Part shown: positions 8,707 to 17,088 of the stretch, piece by piece
Layout of the letters: each line of letters starts with the position of its first letter
How positions within the stretch are numbered: position 1 is the first letter of the stretch
Assembly: GCF_001435235.1 (NCBI RefSeq)
Contig: NZ_AZGB01000009.1
Span: 1-64,000 of the forward strand
Reading direction: 5' to 3'
Source of the DNA: Liquorilactobacillus ghanensis DSM 18630
Lineage (GTDB): Bacteria > Bacillota > Bacilli > Lactobacillales > Lactobacillaceae
Length of the DNA stretch: 64,000 nt
Translations under genes and position numbers: made by a program
Notes under the pieces: model-generated
Database searches by the model: none
Told to the model about the DNA's origin: nothing
Seen by the model: only the letters and a program-made list of their open reading frames with translations

Positions 8707-9900
8707 TTATGCTTTTAAATCAGCTAAACGATACGCATCTTGCGCTATCATTAACTCTTCATTAGTTGGTATCACCCAAATCCCCGCCGTTGATTGAGGT
8801 AAACTAATCAATCTGTTCTTAATTGCCTGCTGATTTTTTGCTGAGTCAATTTTTATTCCAATATAACCTAATTGCTGACAAATCAATTGCCGAATCAATG
8901 GAATATTTTCACCAATACCGCCAGTAAAGACAAGTGCGTCAACTCGCTGCAATTCCGCAACATATGCTCCAAGATATTTAACGATTTGATTGACAAAAAT
9001 CTCAATTGCTAATTGCGCTCGCCGAGAATCAGTAACGTTAGCTAATACATCACGCATATCCGATGAAATTCCGGAAATCCCTAAAATACCTGATTGCTGA
9101 TTTAAAACTTTTAGCATTTGCTGTGGATCAATACCTAGTTTTTCTTGCAGGTAAACCAATAAAGAAGCATCAACATCCCCTGCCCGAGTCTGCATCGTTA
9201 TTCCCGAAACTGGTGAAAATCCCATACTCGTATCGAAAGACTTTCCTTGTTTAATTGCACAAATTGATGCACCAGAACCTAAATGCATAATTATCGCGTT
9301 AGTCTCTTCAGCATTTAAATCAGAGTACTCCAACAATTTACTGAAAACATACCGATAGCTAATACCATGGGCACCATATTTTCTAACATGAAATTTTTGA
9401 TAATATTCATACGGTAAACTATATAAGAAATTCTTGATTGGTAATGACTGATGAAACCCTGTATCAAACACAACAACACTAATCGCTGTTGGTAATACTC
9501 GCGCAAAAGCCTTAATTGCCATAATATTGCTGGGATTATGCAACGGTGCCAATTCTTTTACCGTTTCTAACTGCTGCAAAACTTGTTCGTTAACAACAAC
9601 TGACTTTGAAAACAAATTCCCACCATTTACAAAACGATGTCCGATTGCTTTTATTTCATCTAAATTCACTACAATTTTGTATTCCCGCAGTAATTTCAAA
9701 AGAATTTCTACGGCCATTCGGTGGTTTTCAATTATCCAGTTAAATTGATAATGTTTCTTCCCAAGAATAAAACTGACTTGACTATCAGACAATCCAATCT
9801 TTTCAATTAATCCTTGAGCTAAAACTTGTTGTTGTGGCATTTGAAACAATTTCCATTTTAATGAAGAACTGCCTGCATTGATTGCTAAAACTTTAACCAT
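8707..9900 (-). CDS. ackA: Acetate kinase
   Basis: A 397-residue ASKHA-fold kinase interconverting acetyl phosphate plus ADP with acetate plus ATP in the phosphoketolase/pyruvate pathways. Motifs include VLAINAGSSSLKWKLF at the N-terminus, GHRFVNGG, FDTGFH, AHGISYRYV, MHLGSGASICA, and FTGGIGEN near residue 325. Full length for the family. It follows the YtxK-like methyltransferase by 23 bases; the order comG operon-ytxK-ackA is typical of lactobacilli. Confidence 0.95.
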   Translation of the reverse strand: MVKVLAINAGSSSLKWKLFQMPQQQVLAQGLIEKIGLSDSQVSFILGKKHYQFNWIIENHRMAVEILLKLLREYKIVVNLDEIKAIGHRFVNGGNLFSKSVVVNEQVLQQLETVKELAPLHNPSNIMAIKAFARVLPTAISVVVFDTGFHQSLPIKNFLYSLPYEYYQKFHVRKYGAHGISYRYVFSKLLEYSDLNAEETNAIIMHLGSGASICAIKQGKSFDTSMGFSPVSGITMQTRAGDVDASLLVYLQEKLGIDPQQMLKVLNQQSGILGISGISSDMRDVLANVTDSRRAQLAIEIFVNQIVKYLGAYVAELQRVDALVFTGGIGENIPLIRQLICQQLGYIGIKIDSAKNQQAIKNRLISLPQSTAGIWVIPTNEELMIAQDAYRLADLKA

Positions 9901-9923
9901 TCTCTTTGCCTCTATTTACCTAT

Positions 9924-10934
9924 CTAATAATCTAAATTTTCTTTTTGCCATTGTTTAATTTGCTGAATAAAATCAGCAACTTCTTGATGTTCTTTTACTG
10001 AAGGAAATTCTCCAATCAAAACCGGTTCAGCCTGATGGGCTTGTTTCCCTTTTTTTTGCAAAAGTAAAATAGCTTTTTGTGCTTTTTCATCAGTAAACAA
10101 ATCACTCGGTAAATTCAATAGACCTTGAAAGTATCCATTTTCTTGGATCATACTTAACAACTGATTACTTTGAGTAGTTTTGAATACATCCTTAGGAATT
10201 AGAAAAACACCTAGTCCACCCGGCTTTAATTGCAGCATAGCCTGTTCAATTAATAGAAAATGAGTAAATGAATGTCCTTTAGCTGCATGGACAACAAAAT
10301 TAGCAGCTCGTTTATCAAGCGGGTAATATCCAACTGGTAAATCAGAAATAACAACATCTGCTTTGCGGGTAACTAAAGGTTCAACTGCATCTTGATGAAA
10401 CAGTTCTACTGCAGTTTTTTGCCAATGAGCGCTCATACTGGCCACTGCAAGTAAAGTATCATCATTATCTATTCCAGATAATTCTAGTTTCTTAAAACCA
10501 GCTTTTTCTAAATTATTTGCCACAGTAAATAATAAATTTCCTGTTCCAACAGCTAAATCTAAAATTAGCGATGGCTGTGATTTATTTAAAAAGTTTTGCA
10601 GTAACGAGCTAATTAAAATGCCACTAACATCAGGAGTTAATTGATGATTAGTCTGAATCTTATCAACTTGCTCTGCTTTTAATAAAGCAAACTGAAGCAG
10701 CTGTCTTTTTTGCTCACGTTTCAAATTTAATTGTGAAATTTCATCATAGATTGCTGTGAGTTCAATTTGTTTTGATTGACTTGGTTGACCATTTTCAACC
10801 AAAATTTTCCCATCATTTAAATTGTCACCTGATTCAATCACTGCATCTATAAATGAAGAATCGAGCGCTTGTTGCAAAATATCGATTGATTTTAAAAATA
10901 ATTTCAATCCTTGTTCTATTTTACCTATATTCAT
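9924..10934 (-). CDS. YtxK-like class I SAM-dependent methyltransferase
   Basis: A 336-residue N6-adenine-type methyltransferase fold. The SAM motif LDLAVGTGNLLFTV lies near residue 125, followed by SGIDNDD and a DVVISDLPVGYYP block that corresponds to the (N/D)PPY motif. It resembles YtxK, found downstream of comG operons in Bacillales and Lactobacillales. Its substrate is not established. The N-terminal 100 residues are helical and lack a recognisable domain. Confidence 0.8.
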   Translation of the reverse strand: MNIGKIEQGLKLFLKSIDILQQALDSSFIDAVIESGDNLNDGKILVENGQPSQSKQIELTAIYDEISQLNLKREQKRQLLQFALLKAEQVDKIQTNHQLTPDVSGILISSLLQNFLNKSQPSLILDLAVGTGNLLFTVANNLEKAGFKKLELSGIDNDDTLLAVASMSAHWQKTAVELFHQDAVEPLVTRKADVVISDLPVGYYPLDKRAANFVVHAAKGHSFTHFLLIEQAMLQLKPGGLGVFLIPKDVFKTTQSNQLLSMIQENGYFQGLLNLPSDLFTDEKAQKAILLLQKKGKQAHQAEPVLIGEFPSVKEHQEVADFIQQIKQWQKENLDY

Positions 10935-11020
10935 TATCTCACTCCTGCAATAGTTATAGTTACTTTAAACAGTTTAATGAGTTATTAGGTATAATTCAAG
11001 GGTGACGAACTCTCCGTTAA

Positions 11021-11311
11021 CTATTCAATCGGACTATTTAGTTCAATCGATCTTCCATTAACAAGCGTTACCTGATACAAATTATCACGGCGTTGTACCT
11101 TTCCTTGCTTAAATTGCATGATCTGCTGATCCTTAATTTGCTTAGCGATTGAAACATTTCTCAGAATAACTGCCTGATTATACTCTAATTGACTATTTAG
11201 TGTCAGCATATGCTGCTGATACATAAACAATTGTGCCCCAGCTAAAAAAGCTATTAAAATTAAAAAGGTTATTGCTCCTGCTATTACAAATCCAGTATTC
11301 TTACATTTCAT
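11021..11311 (-). CDS. comGG: ComGG-position competence pseudopilin-like protein
   Basis: A 96-residue protein with a short polar N-terminus and one hydrophobic helix (residues 8-28), then a soluble part. Sequence similarity alone would be weak. Position as the last gene of the comG operon, 2 bases after comGF, supports ComGG, a minor competence pilus component. Confidence 0.6.
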   Translation of the reverse strand: MKCKNTGFVIAGAITFLILIAFLAGAQLFMYQQHMLTLNSQLEYNQAVILRNVSIAKQIKDQQIMQFKQGKVQRRDNLYQVTLVNGRSIELNSPIE

Positions 11312-11313
11312 AA

Positions 11314-11745
11314 TTATCCCTCGATCGTTGGTAAGTAGCAGTCCAAGTCATATTTATGCTTATGAATTTCAGCTTTAATTGATAAATAACCGTCTTTTAC
11401 TGAAATCTTACACGCTTCTACTTGATATAATAATGGAAGATAACCACTACTTTCTCCAGTCAATTTTAATAACTGTTCTCCAGAATCATAGATTAATTGG
11501 TACTTTTTCTTGGTAACTGGACTATATAGTATCAGCTGTTTATCTTGAGAAACAAATTGCAAAGCCAAATTGTCTCCAGTTAAAGTCGCAGTAAATCTTT
11601 CCCAATTTAATTGATCTTGACGATAAGTTGAAAAAGTCTGTTGCTGCATTGTTGTAATTCCTAATTGAACAATCAAAATAAAACCACTAGTTATAACTAA
11701 AGCGATTAAACATTCACATAAAGTAAATCCTTTCAAAGACTTCAT
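11314..11745 (-). CDS. comGF: ComGF-like minor pseudopilin
   Basis: A 143-residue protein starting with a prepilin signal: KSLKGFTLCECLIALVI, with cleavage expected after Gly6, followed by one hydrophobic helix. In the competence pilus ComGF is a minor pseudopilin. It abuts comGE and comGG. Confidence 0.72.
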   Translation of the reverse strand: MKSLKGFTLCECLIALVITSGFILIVQLGITTMQQQTFSTYRQDQLNWERFTATLTGDNLALQFVSQDKQLILYSPVTKKKYQLIYDSGEQLLKLTGESSGYLPLLYQVEACKISVKDGYLSIKAEIHKHKYDLDCYLPTIEG

Positions 11746-11994
11746 TTATTTCACCATTTGATTAAGTAATTTTTGTTCTTTTGCGGACAACTGATGATTA
11801 TCTTCAACTATTAATTGATAACTCAAATTAACTATTTTTTGACTTTCTTCAATTTTCAAAGTTGTTTGTCTTGTTTGATTATCCAAAAAACGATTTTGCT
11901 CTAGGAAAAATACTAATCCCAAACAAAACAAACACGTTCCGATAATGGCCTCTGACATAACAAAAGCTGGCGCCTTACTTTGTCTGCTTAACAT
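11746..11994 (-). CDS. comGE: ComGE-like minor pseudopilin
   Basis: An 82-residue protein with a short basic leader, a hydrophobic helix (residues 10-28, with MSEAIIG resembling a degenerate prepilin site) and a helical tail. Identification rests mainly on its place between comGD and comGF. It overlaps comGD by 20 bases. Confidence 0.6.
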   Translation of the reverse strand: MLSRQSKAPAFVMSEAIIGTCLFCLGLVFFLEQNRFLDNQTRQTTLKIEESQKIVNLSYQLIVEDNHQLSAKEQKLLNQMVK

Positions 11995-12436
11995 AATATT
12001 TTCCCCATCCTAATTGAATTACAAGATAATACTGGCGTTGATGATCTTTTGAATTAAAAACAATTGTTCCGCCATTCATTTGCCCAGTTTGATTGATATG
12101 CAGCCGATAACCACGATATAATTCTAAAGTGCTGGGAATATCAATTATTGTTTTTTCCTGATTATTCTCATAAAAAATTATTTTTTGATCATTGAATAAA
12201 ACCTTACCGTTTTCTTTTCTTTGAGCTAAAGTTGATAATTCCTTATTCCAAGCATGCTGCAGATTTTGCCAAAAAATTTTTTCTTGATATCGTTGAACCA
12301 TATTAGCTGCCGGTTTAATAGTAATTAATAAGATCATCCCCAACAATGCTAAAACAATTAACATTTCTACTAAAGTAAAGGCATCAATTTTTGACTTTAA
12401 TTTCTTCTTTAACAGCTTTCTGATACTGAGCTTCAC
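11975..12436 (-). CDS. comGD: ComGD-like minor pseudopilin
   Basis: A 153-residue pseudopilin. A basic leader of about 18 residues precedes AFTLVEMLIVLALLGMILL, the conserved type IV pilin-like N-terminus; the residue before Phe is Ala instead of the usual Gly. The start appears to be GTG at 12436, inside the end of comGC (overlap about 53 bases), typical of this operon. It should be expressed only if transcription reaches it past the prophage insertion. Confidence 0.78.
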   Translation of the reverse strand: MKLSIRKLLKKKLKSKIDAFTLVEMLIVLALLGMILLITIKPAANMVQRYQEKIFWQNLQHAWNKELSTLAQRKENGKVLFNDQKIIFYENNQEKTIIDIPSTLELYRGYRLHINQTGQMNGGTIVFNSKDHQRQYYLVIQLGWGKYYVKQTK

Positions 12437-12641
12437 TTAAAAAACCTTCTTTTTTTAAATCGTCCAATGAAACACTCTTGGTATCAAATTGATCGCGATA
12501 TAGATTAGCTTGGGTTTGGACCACTTCAACCAATGCTTGATCACTGACCGATTGAGCTCGTTGTCGCTGTGAACCAACATTTGGCAAGATTATTAAGATT
12601 AACAATGCGATGATAAACAAAACAATTGACATTTCAATTAA
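12384..12641 (-). pseudogene. comGC: comGC 3' part, cut off by prophage insertion
   Basis: Encodes the ComGC prepilin from the LIE of its cleavage motif onward (LIEMSIVLFIIALLILIILP, then the pilin body ending IKVKN). The 5' codons for the leader and the cleavage-site Gly-Phe are missing here and lie 48 kb away at 60,800-60,835. Joining the two at the shared 11-bp core gives a 97-residue ComGC with the motif GFTLIEM, normal length for the family. In the lysogen this fragment lacks its own leader and signal, so no functional major pseudopilin should be made. Confidence 0.88.
12631..12641. other. attL core
   Basis: ATTTCAATTAA, identical to 60,789-60,799. To its left comGC continues in frame (ATG TCA ATT...). 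To its right the sequence is phage and ends in the integrase-side terminator. An 11-bp core is in the usual short range for serine integrases. Confidence 0.85.
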
Positions 12642-12662
12642 GGTTAGTAAAAGTATTTATTT

Positions 12663-12690
12663 TAAGCTGAGACAATCAGCTTATTTTTTT
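12663..12690 (+). terminator. Terminator that serves int in the circular phage
   Basis: TAAGCTGA, loop GACAA, TCAGCTTA, then a run of T (12,682-12,690). No rightward gene lies to its left in the integrated state. When attL and attR recombine to attP it falls about 50 bases after the integrase stop codon, so it is probably the integrase terminator. Confidence 0.85.
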
Positions 12691-12718
12691 GCGTATTTAT
12701 TATTTAGAGGTAGTAAAT

Positions 12719-12928
12719 ATGACAAAACAAGAATTGATTAATCTGTTAAACGGATCAGAACTCTACATTAAAGAACAACACTATTCAAAGCTGCTGAACA
12801 AACACATTGAAATTGAATACCCTATTATAGTAGAAAACTCTGAAAAAATCGTTGACCATATAGACTGGCAAGATAAGACTATTGAGGAAATATTGGAATT
12901 AGCTACTGATTATTGGAACTCACTTTAA
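12719..12928 (+). CDS. Small acidic hypothetical phage protein
   Basis: A 69-residue protein with no family I recognise. It is acidic, with a mixed alpha/beta look (ELINLLNGSEL; then IEEILELATDYW). Start ATG 12,719 is preceded by AGAGG at about 8 bases; an upstream ATG has no site. It is one of the few rightward genes of the left arm. In the circular phage it follows int but is separated from it by the terminator at 12,663. The terminator at 13,041 follows it. Confidence 0.6.
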   Translation: MTKQELINLLNGSELYIKEQHYSKLLNKHIEIEYPIIVENSEKIVDHIDWQDKTIEEILELATDYWNSL

Positions 12929-13040
12929 CTTTTCTGAAATAAATAGTAAATATCTCTTTACTAAATAAGTAAATGACAGTATATTTTATAAAATCTTGTA
13001 AAGCTCAATTTAGTAGAATTTAAAAAGCTTGTATAGAATT

Positions 13041-13075
13041 AAAAAAAGAAGGACTAATTGAAGTCCCTCTTTTTT
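13041..13075. terminator. Terminator after the 69-residue gene
   Basis: A run of A, then GGACT, loop AATTGA, AGTCC and a T-rich run. It is symmetrical enough to act both ways. It is nearly an inverted copy of the terminator at 13,425-13,457. Confidence 0.7.
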
Positions 13076-13424
13076 GGTGTAATAGAGTAATGCATAAAGA
13101 GTGAAAAGTAAATATTTCACGTCACTAACGTATCATATAACGAGCTATTTTTCAATATAAAAACATAAATATTCACACATTATTGATTTAGTGTACAATT
13201 AATAATACATTATGGACATTTTTAATTTAAAATAAAATAAGCCAGCTTACCGACCGACTTACCCAAAAAACTACGCTATATATTACAACTAATATTTTAT
13301 ATTGTTATGCAAGCGGTGTCAATAAAAAATAACTTGTTTTATAAACGAAAACTTCTGAAATATTTTCTTTTGTACTTCATCTTTTTTACACATATAAATA
13401 TCTGGTTACTAAATTTAATAATAC
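13076..13424. other. Non-coding AT-rich stretch between two terminators
   Basis: About 350 bases of very AT-rich DNA in which I see no ORF with a ribosome binding site, no repeat and no RNA motif. With the 12,929-13,040 and 13,458-13,581 flanks, the gene-free stretch is about 650 bases between two convergent accessory genes. Confidence 0.6.
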
Positions 13425-13457
13425 AAAAAAAGAAGACTTCAATTAGTCCTCTTTTTT
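13425..13457. terminator. Terminator serving the leftward moron at 13,582
   Basis: A7, then a short hairpin GAAGACT / AGTCCTC around TCAATT, then T6. Its reverse complement matches the terminator at 13,041-13,075 at nearly every base. It lies about 125 bases after the stop of the 102-residue gene. Confidence 0.65.
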
Positions 13458-13581
13458 GTTACTGTTAAATCACTAAAAAGGCTTTAGGGTAATATGTGGT
13501 ACCCTTGATACAACAAAAATGTATCACATTTTACACTACATTTCAATATAAAATTTAATAATTTACAATAATAAATATTTT

Positions 13582-13890
13582 TCATCTTATTAATCTCCCG
13601 TTTGAATGCCACCTTTGATCTTCAAAATCTGTGTATCTGAAAGTCAGATTGGTTAATTTTCGCAGTTCTCTTACAACCTTTTCTAAGTATTCAATATCAT
13701 ATTTTTCTAAAATCGCTATGGGAACTGAATGTGTCATTTTATATTTAATTTGGCTATAAAAGAAGAAATTATATCGTTTGCCATATTTGTTATTCACTAT
13801 ATTTATGTAGTAAAGTGCTGGCACATGAGGAATTACCTTTTTATTTGCTCGTTCTGCAATTAATTTAGCTTGCCTTTCTGCTGAAATCAT
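13582..13890 (-). CDS. Hypothetical protein with SOS-type promoter
   Basis: A 102-residue basic protein (MISAERQAKLIAERANKK at its start, then a region rich in Tyr, Phe and Lys). I recognise no family and see no signal or membrane segment. GAGGTGAT precedes the ATG. The promoter region at 13,908-13,936 carries a LexA-like box across its spacer, so expression is probably tied to DNA damage and hence to prophage induction. The position between the lysis module and attL is a usual place for morons. Confidence 0.7.
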   Translation of the reverse strand: MISAERQAKLIAERANKKVIPHVPALYYINIVNNKYGKRYNFFFYSQIKYKMTHSVPIAILEKYDIEYLEKVVRELRKLTNLTFRYTDFEDQRWHSNGRLIR

Positions 13891-13907
13891 ATGATCACCT
13901 CAAGCAA

Positions 13908-13936
13908 ATTATACGAACACACGTTTTATTTGTAAA
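13908..13936 (-). promoter_or_regulatory. Promoter with LexA/DinR-type operator in its spacer
   Basis: Minus strand: -35 TTTACA (13,931-13,936), 17-base spacer, -10 TATAAT (13,908-13,913). On the plus strand the spacer holds CGAACACACGTTTT (13,914-13,927), matching the Gram-positive SOS box CGAACRNRYGTTYC at 13 of 14 positions. Occupation by LexA would block the promoter. Confidence 0.75.
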
Positions 13937-13990
13937 TAAAAAATACTGCTCACTTCTGGATCATTATCCATTTTAATGGAAAACACCCGC

Positions 13991-14016
13991 AAGAGAAAAA
14001 GTTAACTTTTTCTCTT
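13991..14016. terminator. Perfect palindrome over the stop of the membrane moron
   Basis: AAGAGAAAAAGTT followed by AACTTTTTCTCTT, a 26-base perfect palindrome that includes the stop codon of the 231-residue gene. It is U-rich on either strand after the stem, so it may act as a terminator, although a loop-free palindrome is not a typical one. Confidence 0.45.
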
Positions 14017-14697
14017 CTTTGGTCTTCTTTTTGCTTTTAATTCTTCTTGTTTTCTAAGCATCTGCTTTGTTTTGTATCGTTCAATATTATTATGTGTATA
14101 TTTGTTTTTTACCATTAAAAGCTCAATACTAAAATTCGTCAAGTCATATTCATAACATATTTCTGTATATTGCTGTTTTATAGTTATATATGGGAATCTT
14201 CTAACAGCTATTTTGATACTAAAAGTTATTTTTTTCGGAACAGATTCATTTTCTGGCAAAGGTATGTATGCATAAAAGGGCGTTAATGAATTTGCTTTAA
14301 AGATTCCATTAACATTATCTGGAAATATTAAATCACTAGAGCTATCCCCTTTATTCCAAATGAAGTGTGGATTTGAACTATTCCACGCCACTGTACGATT
14401 AGTATACAATTCTTTTAATTCATTATTTACATAAAAGCAACTATGAAAGAACGCAATATCCCTTGAAGTCGAATTCAAGAAATTAAATCTAACCATAAAC
14501 CCCCTTCCTAGATAAGACCTTTTCTCATCATCATCATAATAATAAATAGCTTTTTCAGGTATAACAAATCTTGTTTTTAGAGTATCTACAGGTAATATTT
14601 GGACTATTTTAGGACTATACCTTTTAAAACTAAAAAAAGAAATTGAAAAAGACAATATTGAAATAATAAGAGATATAACAGAAAAAATTTTTATCAC
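14002..14697 (-). CDS. Membrane-anchored hypothetical protein (moron)
   Basis: A 231-residue protein with one N-terminal membrane helix (residues 2-25, rich in Ile, Leu, Phe and Ser) and a soluble domain predicted to be mostly beta (residues 40-205), ending in a strongly basic tail (KAKRRPKKRKS). I recognise no family. The start is GTG at 14,697 with only a weak, closely spaced AGGA. It is more AT-rich than the structural genes, in keeping with an acquired accessory gene. It lies just beyond the endolysin. Confidence 0.6.
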   Translation of the reverse strand: MIKIFSVISLIISILSFSISFFSFKRYSPKIVQILPVDTLKTRFVIPEKAIYYYDDDEKRSYLGRGFMVRFNFLNSTSRDIAFFHSCFYVNNELKELYTNRTVAWNSSNPHFIWNKGDSSSDLIFPDNVNGIFKANSLTPFYAYIPLPENESVPKKITFSIKIAVRRFPYITIKQQYTEICYEYDLTNFSIELLMVKNKYTHNNIERYKTKQMLRKQEELKAKRRPKKRKS

Positions 14698-14783
14698 ATC
14701 CTAAAGGAAAAATTCAAAGATAATTTTATATTATTCTATTAGTTTGTCAATATTTTTTATTTTTTGAAATTCTTCTATGTATA

Positions 14784-14803
14784 CCCGCCGAGCGGGCTTT
14801 TTT
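14784..14803 (+). terminator. GC-rich terminator hairpin next to the endolysin stop
   Basis: CCCGC, loop CGA, GCGGG, then CTTTTTTA on the plus strand. The T run favours termination of rightward transcripts; for the leftward lysis operon only the stem is present. It overlaps the endolysin stop codon by two bases. Confidence 0.6.
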
Positions 14804-16064
14804 ATTTAACTCTCAATGATTGGCCAACATAAATCAAATTGACATTCCTCAACCCAGATAAACTTTTAATCTGGTTAACAGAAACACCGTATCGGTTTGC
14901 GATACCCGAAACTGTGTCACTCTTTTTAACCGTGTAGTACACTTTTGAACTTGTTACTGTGGATCCAGAAATCTTCAAAACTTGACCTGGATAAATCGTA
15001 CTATAAATGCTCTTGCCATTCAGATTGGCCAGCGTGTACATTGAAATACCGTAGTGGTTTGCGATTGCCCACCATGAATCACCAGAACGGACAGTGTAGG
15101 TATTTGCGTTTGAATGGCTAGATACATTCGAACTGGTCAGATGTACGTCTTGCGCTAAAACCCAACCCATCGGCACATTACCTTTGTACAAAAGAACAGC
15201 CTGGTTAGACTTACTCAAAACTAAATCTTGCGTGTCATGAATCGTGTAAGTCTGACCTTTCGCATAACTGGCAATATTTACTCTAGGCTGATACCACTTA
15301 GTCGCTGATTGTTTTAAAGTAACTGTTTGGCCAATATCGAAACCTTGCTTGCGACTATCGTTATTGAGCTTTTTATTTTGTGTTTTAGCTTCGGACCCAA
15401 ACCACCAGGATACGGATTTCCGATTAGTGTCAACTAACGAGCTATCCAAAGAAGTAGCAAAAGCTACGGACGAATGGTCATTCTGATTTTGCCATAAATC
15501 GTAATTCCGTGGGTTTGGCCAAGCTCCCTGGTATGCTGCTAGCCAATAGCCATCAAACTTGTTAATTAGTGTTTGGCCAACATATTGATTAGCGAATCCT
15601 CTATACGAATAGAAAATTACGTGTTTATTGGTCAGTGACTTCATTTCATCAAGCCAAGCTTGCACAGCGGCTTGCGTAGTGCCATATTTGACCGTATTTT
15701 CTTCAAAGTCTAGTACATAAAATTTTGCATTTTTATCTGACCGATTATAGAAGTCCTTTGCTTCCTGACGTGCATCGTCGGCTGAAACAAAGCGAGCATA
15801 AGCGTATTGTCCGTATGGAATACCGACTTTGTCAGCCATTGAAGTATTGTATGAAGCATACTTATCAATATAGTTGGATCCATATTGTTGGCGGATAATC
15901 AATCCAGAAACTTCTGACTTAACATTTTTGAATTGCTGTTCAGTTTTTTGGCCTTGCCACTCGCTCATGTCGTACACTGGCAAAGTGTCTGCTGCAGCTA
16001 ATTGACTCCACAAAAAAGGAGCAACCATAATAGCTGCTCCCAAAAGTATTTTCTCAAATTTCAA
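14802..16064 (-). CDS. Endolysin: GH25 muramidase with two LysM repeats
   Basis: A 420-residue peptidoglycan hydrolase. Residues 1-25 form a signal peptide ending AAADT. Residues 28-215 are a GH25 lysozyme domain: YDMSEWQGQ at the start, a catalytic YVLDFEENT, and [12 protein letters not shown] linker with an SH3-like wall-binding stretch follows (about 235-310). Two LysM modules close it ([17 protein letters not shown] and [17 protein letters not shown]). A secreted endolysin is usual in lactobacillar phages, where the holin serves for timing or membrane depolarisation. It lies 11 bases after the holin gene. Confidence 0.93.
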   Translation of the reverse strand: MKFEKILLGAAIMVAPFLWSQLAAADTLPVYDMSEWQGQKTEQQFKNVKSEVSGLIIRQQYGSNYIDKYASYNTSMADKVGIPYGQYAYARFVSADDARQEAKDFYNRSDKNAKFYVLDFEENTVKYGTTQAAVQAWLDEMKSLTNKHVIFYSYRGFANQYVGQTLINKFDGYWLAAYQGAWPNPRNYDLWQNQNDHSSVAFATSLDSSLVDTNRKSVSWWFGSEAKTQNKKLNNDSRKQGFDIGQTVTLKQSATKWYQPRVNIASYAKGQTYTIHDTQDLVLSKSNQAVLLYKGNVPMGWVLAQDVHLTSSNVSSHSNANTYTVRSGDSWWAIANHYGISMYTLANLNGKSIYSTIYPGQVLKISGSTVTSSKVYYTVKKSDTVSGIANRYGVSVNQIKSLSGLRNVNLIYVGQSLRVK

Positions 16065-16075
16065 TTTTAAGCCTC

Positions 16076-16561
16076 CTATTTAGATAACTCCTCAACGGCT
16101 TTCTGTGCGTCGGCTGCTGCTTTCTGCTTAGTTTCCAAGTCAGCTTTGGCCAACTCTAACTTTTTAGCCTTGGCATCTGCAACGGCTTTTGCATTATCAG
16201 CCTGTTGTTCTGCTTCAGTTTTCTGTGGGTATACAGATTCTAAGGTAGCCTTAGCTTCGGCATAAGCTTTTTCAACTGCATTTTCGATTACAGTTAGATC
16301 TGCTTTATCAAAGCCTAATGCGTTCAGTCCATTCATCACGTACTCAACTGCTTTGGATTTTTTAACAGCACCATCAACATATTTATCAACACCAAGCTTT
16401 TCAGCAGCAACTACCGCATCTTTAGCCAGTGGAGCTACTGCATCTAAAATCGACATTGCCTGCTTGTTGTCCTTAAAAAACTTAGTGATATACGCAAACA
16501 CCAATGGTACCGCTGCGGCCGCAATTGCAACTACTAAATCTGAAATGTTATTAATGTTCAT
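16076..16561 (-). CDS. Holin of the phage LL-H type
   Basis: A 161-residue protein with one N-terminal membrane helix (residues 8-26: [20 protein letters not shown]), a middle domain, and a long Ala/Lys/Glu-rich coiled-coil tail. This matches the LLH-family holins. It forms lesions or depolarises the membrane to trigger lysis and sits directly before the endolysin. Confidence 0.85.
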   Translation of the reverse strand: MNINNISDLVVAIAAAAVPLVFAYITKFFKDNKQAMSILDAVAPLAKDAVVAAEKLGVDKYVDGAVKKSKAVEYVMNGLNALGFDKADLTVIENAVEKAYAEAKATLESVYPQKTEAEQQADNAKAVADAKAKKLELAKADLETKQKAAADAQKAVEELSK

Positions 16562-16573
16562 TTTTTCACTCTC

Positions 16574-16840
16574 CTATTTAATGTGTGGTAACAGTTGCTC
16601 AATCAAAAACAAAGCTAATGGCAAAATAATAGCCACCCACATCGTGCGTGACCACCATTGACTATTCTGTTTCAATTCCTTAATGTCCTCTTCATTTTGC
16701 TTACTTAGCTGATAAGCCTTTTCTGCTTTTCGTGAAGTATCATTAATTCCTGATGTGTTAGCTTCAACTTTGGCTAATCGCTGTTGAATATCCATCAACA
16801 ACTGAATTACGTTTACATCATCTTTCTCTTTATCGTCCAT
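16574..16840 (-). CDS. XhlA-like hemolysin/holin-associated protein
   Basis: An 88-residue protein. Residues 1-60 are an amphipathic, coiled-coil helix rich in charged residues; residues 65-85 are a C-terminal membrane helix (WWSRTMWVAIILPLALFLIE). This is the layout of XhlA, which works with a holin and endolysin in PBSX-type lysis. It stands immediately before the LLH holin. Confidence 0.8.
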   Translation of the reverse strand: MDDKEKDDVNVIQLLMDIQQRLAKVEANTSGINDTSRKAEKAYQLSKQNEEDIKELKQNSQWWSRTMWVAIILPLALFLIEQLLPHIK

Positions 16841-16855
16841 GCGACCAACCCCTTA

Positions 16856-17086
16856 TTAAGCACTCTTCACTGCCGTCAAACCAGCCAATTTAGTTTTTGC
16901 AAGTGTTCCAAAATCAGCTTTAGTCAAATCATCTAAAGTTTTTCCACTTGGTAAATCGTTAGGAGTAATTTGTAAAGTAGCACTAACTGCGTTGCTATCT
17001 TCTGAACCATTTAAGCCAACCGAAACGCTTGAAGTGTTGCCATTATTATCGAATTGAAATGCCAATCTATTTAATGTAATTTCCAT
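16856..17086 (-). CDS. Small hypothetical phage protein
   Basis: A 76-residue acidic protein, predicted mostly beta (ITLNRLAFQFDNNGNTSSVSV), with no signal or membrane segment. Located between the DUF1617-like protein and the lysis genes, 2 bases after the former. I recognise no function; small virion-accessory proteins are common here. Confidence 0.6.
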   Translation of the reverse strand: MEITLNRLAFQFDNNGNTSSVSVGLNGSEDSNAVSATLQITPNDLPSGKTLDDLTKADFGTLAKTKLAGLTAVKSA

Positions 17087-17088
17087 AA

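Noticed and set aside
12384-12632. comGC fragment as an intact 82-codon gene from its internal ATG
   Set aside because: This frame lacks the prepilin leader and cleavage site and a ribosome binding site; its 5' part is found at the other end of the prophage.
13307-13468. 53-codon rightward ORF between the two terminators
   Set aside because: No ribosome binding site and it runs through the terminator hairpin.
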